Positions 9,677-12,476 of a stretch of DNA of 12,476 nt are shown here, piece by piece. The notes beneath the pieces were generated by a model. That model searched no databases and was not told the origin of the DNA. It saw nothing but the letters and a program-made list of their open reading frames with translations. The DNA is taken from NCBI GenBank assembly GCA_028565635.1, contig JAOXYB010029889.1:1-12476 (forward strand). The letters are read 5' to 3'. Made by a program: the position numbers and the translations under genes. This DNA is from Phoronis ovalis. Its lineage: Eukaryota; Phoronida; Phoronidae. The stretch's first letter is position 1, and the number at the start of each line of letters is the position of its first letter.

Positions 9677-9688
9677 ACAATTGTGATT

Positions 9689-11866
9689 ATGGAGTTTTAT
9701 TCAAAATTACCGTTCGTCCTTTTAACATTAATGACATTGGAAATATCCGGATCCAGATGGAATGCTGACTGTGGTCACGGCTGCCAATGTCTACGACGGC
9801 GGTCACCAACAAGCCAACAAGCCGTCAACTCTTTGGAATGTCACGGACGTAACGTAAATTTAGATATGACGGGAAATTACACATCAATTATTGACGTTGT
9901 TGTTTTATCTCATATTCCTTCAAATGAATTGAAATCTTCATTAGAAAGCATCGCAAACTATCCACGACTTTCTGAAGTTTCTGTACTCACAAGTCGTATA
10001 TCAAATCTAAATTTCCTGACAACAGGATTTTCTCAAGTCGTTCGTTTAACTTTGAATTTCGGTGGAATAGTTTATATTAAAAAGGGAGCGTTTGAAACTA
10101 TGAAGATTTTAACATATCTATCTTTGTCAGGTAATGGTATTGCATCAGTACATCCTGACGGGTTTAAAGGATTAAGCAAGCTTCTGAAATTGGATTTGTC
10201 GCTCAACAGATTGGACCTAATCGATAATCAAATATTTAAGGATTTAGTTATATTGGAAGAATTAGATTTATCTCAAAATATTATACAAACACTTCCAAGT
10301 GCTATTTTTAAGTTTATTCCAGATCTCCGTAAATTAGTTTTAAATAAAAACCAAATTAAAACTATATCACATGATGGATTTGACGGATTAGTGAATCTAA
10401 AACTTTTAGATTTACGAAATAACAGTATAAGTGCAGTTCCAACAGAAGCATTAAAAACATTCAAACAAATAGATGTCATTGATATGAGCCATAATTGCAT
10501 TGAGGTGTTGGCAGGTGACAGTTTTTCCAACGTAAATGTCACGACGCTGAAGCTTAATAAGATGGATCAACTAAAATGTATTAGGAGGAAGGCGCTAAAA
10601 GATCTGTCTCATTTAAACACACTGGAAATAAGCGACAATTACCAGCTTAGGTACATCGATCCTGAAGCTCTTGAGAATGTTCCAAAGCTAGTAAAATTAA
10701 CTGTAAGCGGTAATCAACTGATAGCATTCGAGAAACGAACCTTATTGCGATTACCTTCGTTAAGAGTACTGGGAATAGTAAAAAACCCATTAAATTGTGA
10801 CTGCAACTTATACTGGGTTCTAGATGAAATGATCCACAAAACATTAAATATAACTTTCTTGAACTCTAACGATTTAACGTGTTTAAATGATGTTAAAAAT
10901 GCAATTTATTTGCAAACAATGAGATTGTCCAGTGTTGAGAAAACTTGCGCGCCATCTGTCATTCCGTTTTTTAATGACAAAGAGACCGCAACAGCGGGTA
11001 CTAAGGTGAGTTTTTATTGCAGAGCTGTTGGAATACCAACACCGGAAATCATGTGGCAAACGCCATCAGGAAGACAAGTTTTGAGTGGACAAAATTTTGA
11101 TCATTTTAGATTTGATGGATCCGGAACTTTAAAAATCAATAACTTAGCAGATGATAACTATGGAAATTACACTTGCATTGCGAAGAATACTATTGGAAAA
11201 AGTGAACGAAGTGTCTATTTGAGAATAAAATCATTGAATGCACATATCATAGTCTTGAACAAGGCTGATACATTTGTAACTTTAACTTGGAAAGATGTAG
11301 ATCACGCTTCCGAATATCAAATAATTTATGGCGAAACGGGGGTAAACAGGCTGAAAACTGCCGTTAACCTTGAGCCGTACATGAAATCCTATACGGTTGC
11401 AGATTTAACACCGAGAACACAATATAATATATGTATAAAATTTAAAGAAGTAGTTTCTATTGGTTCAGGAAACTGTAAAAAAGTTACTACGGAAAACGAT
11501 GGTTTTTCTTTACAAGGATTGACAAACTTGAAGCAGTACATTGTTGGTGTTGCAATAGGTTGTACGTGTTTTGCTTTGACGTCTGGTTGTATTGTTTATG
11601 CCCTAGTTCGTCGATATAATAGAAAACTGCGGTTACAAGGCGAAAGTCGTGTGGAACTTTTTTCATCAAGTGCAGAGAGTTTATCAAGTGGAATTATGTA
11701 TGAAAATACAGCAGCAGATGTATTCACAACACAAGACAACTTTCCTCGTGCAGACGAGGAAGCAGGCCCCAGTGGCGCCACCTCGCGTAAATGTAATGAG
11801 TTCGATTCAGACTCCGACGATGAAACAGAGGAAAAGGAAACATTAATTTACGAAACAATTGAGTAA
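9689..11866 (+). CDS. LRR-Ig-FN3 transmembrane receptor, LRRN (NLRR)-like
   Basis: This encodes a 725-residue type I membrane protein, probably acting at the cell surface in adhesion or receptor signalling. The start is ATG 9689 (A at -3, G at +4); the frame is open six bases upstream but without an earlier ATG. A signal peptide spans residues 1 to about 22. An LRRNT cap has Cys 28, 32, 34 and 51. About ten to twelve 24-residue LRRs span 94-365, with ladder Asn at 149, 173, 197, 221, 245, 269 and 342. An LRRCT cap (NPLNCDCNLYW) has Cys 370, 372, 398 and 420. A C2-type Ig domain spans about 422-514 (Cys444, Trp456, YxC at 494-496). An FN3 domain spans about 515-602 (Trp534, Tyr579) with Cys582/Cys596 suggesting an F-G disulfide. 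The membrane helix is 617-640, followed by RRYNRK. N-glycosylation sequons lie at 63, 244, 283, 387 and 493. The 85-residue tail has YENT (671), an acidic DSDSDDETEE run and a terminal LIYETI motif. Length and domain order match vertebrate LRRN proteins (about 710 residues, also single coding exon); LRFN or another LRR-Ig family is the alternative. The ligand is unknown. Confidence 0.93.
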   Translation: MEFYSKLPFVLLTLMTLEISGSRWNADCGHGCQCLRRRSPTSQQAVNSLECHGRNVNLDMTGNYTSIIDVVVLSHIPSNELKSSLESIANYPRLSEVSVLTSRISNLNFLTTGFSQVVRLTLNFGGIVYIKKGAFETMKILTYLSLSGNGIASVHPDGFKGLSKLLKLDLSLNRLDLIDNQIFKDLVILEELDLSQNIIQTLPSAIFKFIPDLRKLVLNKNQIKTISHDGFDGLVNLKLLDLRNNSISAVPTEALKTFKQIDVIDMSHNCIEVLAGDSFSNVNVTTLKLNKMDQLKCIRRKALKDLSHLNTLEISDNYQLRYIDPEALENVPKLVKLTVSGNQLIAFEKRTLLRLPSLRVLGIVKNPLNCDCNLYWVLDEMIHKTLNITFLNSNDLTCLNDVKNAIYLQTMRLSSVEKTCAPSVIPFFNDKETATAGTKVSFYCRAVGIPTPEIMWQTPSGRQVLSGQNFDHFRFDGSGTLKINNLADDNYGNYTCIAKNTIGKSERSVYLRIKSLNAHIIVLNKADTFVTLTWKDVDHASEYQIIYGETGVNRLKTAVNLEPYMKSYTVADLTPRTQYNICIKFKEVVSIGSGNCKKVTTENDGFSLQGLTNLKQYIVGVAIGCTCFALTSGCIVYALVRRYNRKLRLQGESRVELFSSSAESLSSGIMYENTAADVFTTQDNFPRADEEAGPSGATSRKCNEFDSDSDDETEEKETLIYETIE

Positions 11867-12058
11867 AAAGCGATATTATGAAATGCTCCTGACTAGGTTG
11901 AAGTACATCTTTTTTCATTAGTTATTCTGGTGATGTAGTATATACACACAATTATGATTGCAACAGCTCAGATTACCCATGGCTTCAGGAAGGGAAAAGA
12001 TGTGTTACACTTTTTATGGTCAAATAAAATTAAACAATGTCTTTTACAGTTTAACATC
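11867..12058 (+). other. Probable 3' untranslated region
   Basis: The receptor frame ends with TAA at 11864-11866. The following AT-rich sequence reaches a canonical poly(A) signal about 160 bases on, giving a short 3' UTR. A 71-codon ATG-started frame (11979-12194) overlaps it but has no recognisable features and runs past the likely cleavage site. Confidence 0.5.
12023..12034 (+). terminator. Polyadenylation signal AATAAA plus overlapping-edge ATTAAA
   Basis: AATAAA at 12023-12028 is followed directly by ATTAAA at 12029-12034. A T/G-rich tract (TGTCTTTTACAGTTT) lies at about 12039-12053, where a downstream element is expected. It is the only AATAAA between the stop codon and the window end, so cleavage probably falls about 12044-12060. 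Transcript data would be needed to confirm this. Confidence 0.55.
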
Positions 12059-12400
12059 AATATACTATGGGTATAAAAGTTCAGGACAAAAAATCTTTTA
12101 TTTATATACTGGGCCAAAAACCTGGGACTATTTGCTTTTCGATGTTAAAACTGATCTGGTCTTTCAATCGTTAAAACATAAAACTTTCTTTTAACCAATG
12201 AAACTAAACGGGGATGGAATACTAGTTTCCTAAATATTCAGTTTAATGTAATATTTATTATTTATTATATATGTGAGTATTTTCATATTTGAGCAATAAC
12301 TGTTTGTACTGTAATTATGACATTTCATTGTATTTGTTCATTTATAAATATGTGGTTTATCAGTACCATCTTGTTTCAGTAACCATATTGGAAATAAGTT
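12059..12400. other. AT-rich downstream flank
   Basis: No gene is visible beyond the probable poly(A) site. A TATTTATTATTTATTA run near 12251-12267 contains overlapping ATTTA words. These could act as AU-rich elements only if a longer 3' UTR isoform exists. Confidence 0.4.
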
Positions 12401-12476
12401 ACTTAACTTTATGTGTTATACTTAACTTTATGTGTTATACTTAACTTTATGTGTTATCCTTAACTTTATGTGTTAT
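12401..12476. repeat. 19 bp minisatellite, four copies, cut by the window end
   Basis: The unit ACTTAACTTTATGTGTTAT is repeated exactly at 12401, 12420 and 12439. A fourth copy at 12458 differs only at its first base (C for A). The array reaches the last base of the window, so its full length is unknown. The near-perfect identity points to recent expansion. Confidence 0.95.

Larger units (their letters stand above)
9492..9688 (+). promoter_or_regulatory. Putative 5' leader with three upstream ORFs
   Basis: The sequence before the receptor start holds three upstream ATGs, none extending into the main frame. One at 9529-9591 encodes 20 residues (starting MCAYF). One at 9641-9676 encodes 11 residues. 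The third, at 9646-9651, is ATG followed immediately by TGA, a minimal start-stop element nested in the second. If this region is transcribed, scanning ribosomes would meet these before the main ATG, which usually lowers or conditions translation. That it belongs to the mRNA is inferred from proximity only. Confidence 0.4.

Noticed and set aside
9683-9688. Earlier start of the receptor at a GTG codon
   Set aside because: The animal start is ATG at 9689, which has a good A(-3)/G(+4) context and leads directly into the signal peptide.
11958-12194. Open frame just after the receptor gene, 71 codons from ATG 11979
   Set aside because: It overlaps the likely poly(A) signal of the receptor gene, starts properly only at an internal ATG, and shows no recognisable features.

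Overview
The window looks like nuclear DNA of an invertebrate animal, most probably a mollusc and perhaps a bivalve. The evidence is its AT-rich non-coding sequence with frequent TACATGT/ACATGTA palindromes, minisatellites, a short palindromic transposon-like element, and one intron-free gene for an animal-type LRR-Ig-FN3 membrane receptor. The species cannot be fixed from the sequence. Nothing bacterial or viral is visible.

Layout. Positions 1-9480 hold no convincing protein gene. Open frames there are short, mostly lack a good start and match no family I recognise. This stretch contains a ~326 bp terminal-inverted-repeat element (2541-2866) whose interior is a run of diverged ~32 bp units, a 21 bp minisatellite (4238-4331), a ~105 bp-period diverged repeat (about 5260-5495), a possible tRNA-like SINE relic (about 6053-6084), a weak ~33 bp-period block (7100-7196) and an (AAT)5 microsatellite. 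It may be intergenic DNA, a long 5' intron of the downstream gene, or both.

The single clear gene is on the plus strand at 9689-11866. It encodes a 725-residue type I membrane protein: signal peptide, cysteine-capped LRR array, C2-type Ig domain, fibronectin III domain, one membrane helix and an 85-residue acidic tail ending in a tyrosine motif. The architecture, length and several local details fit the LRRN (neuronal leucine-rich repeat, NLRR) family of cell-surface adhesion and signalling proteins. The leader just upstream has a possible 3' splice site and three small upstream ORFs, one of them a bare start-stop. A poly(A) signal lies about 160 bases after the stop codon. The window ends inside a 19 bp tandem array.

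The most noteworthy items are the receptor with its ITIM/YxxPhi-like tail, the TIR element built from internal ~32 bp units, and the start-stop upstream ORF. I see no sign of a multi-gene novel system: only one real gene is present.
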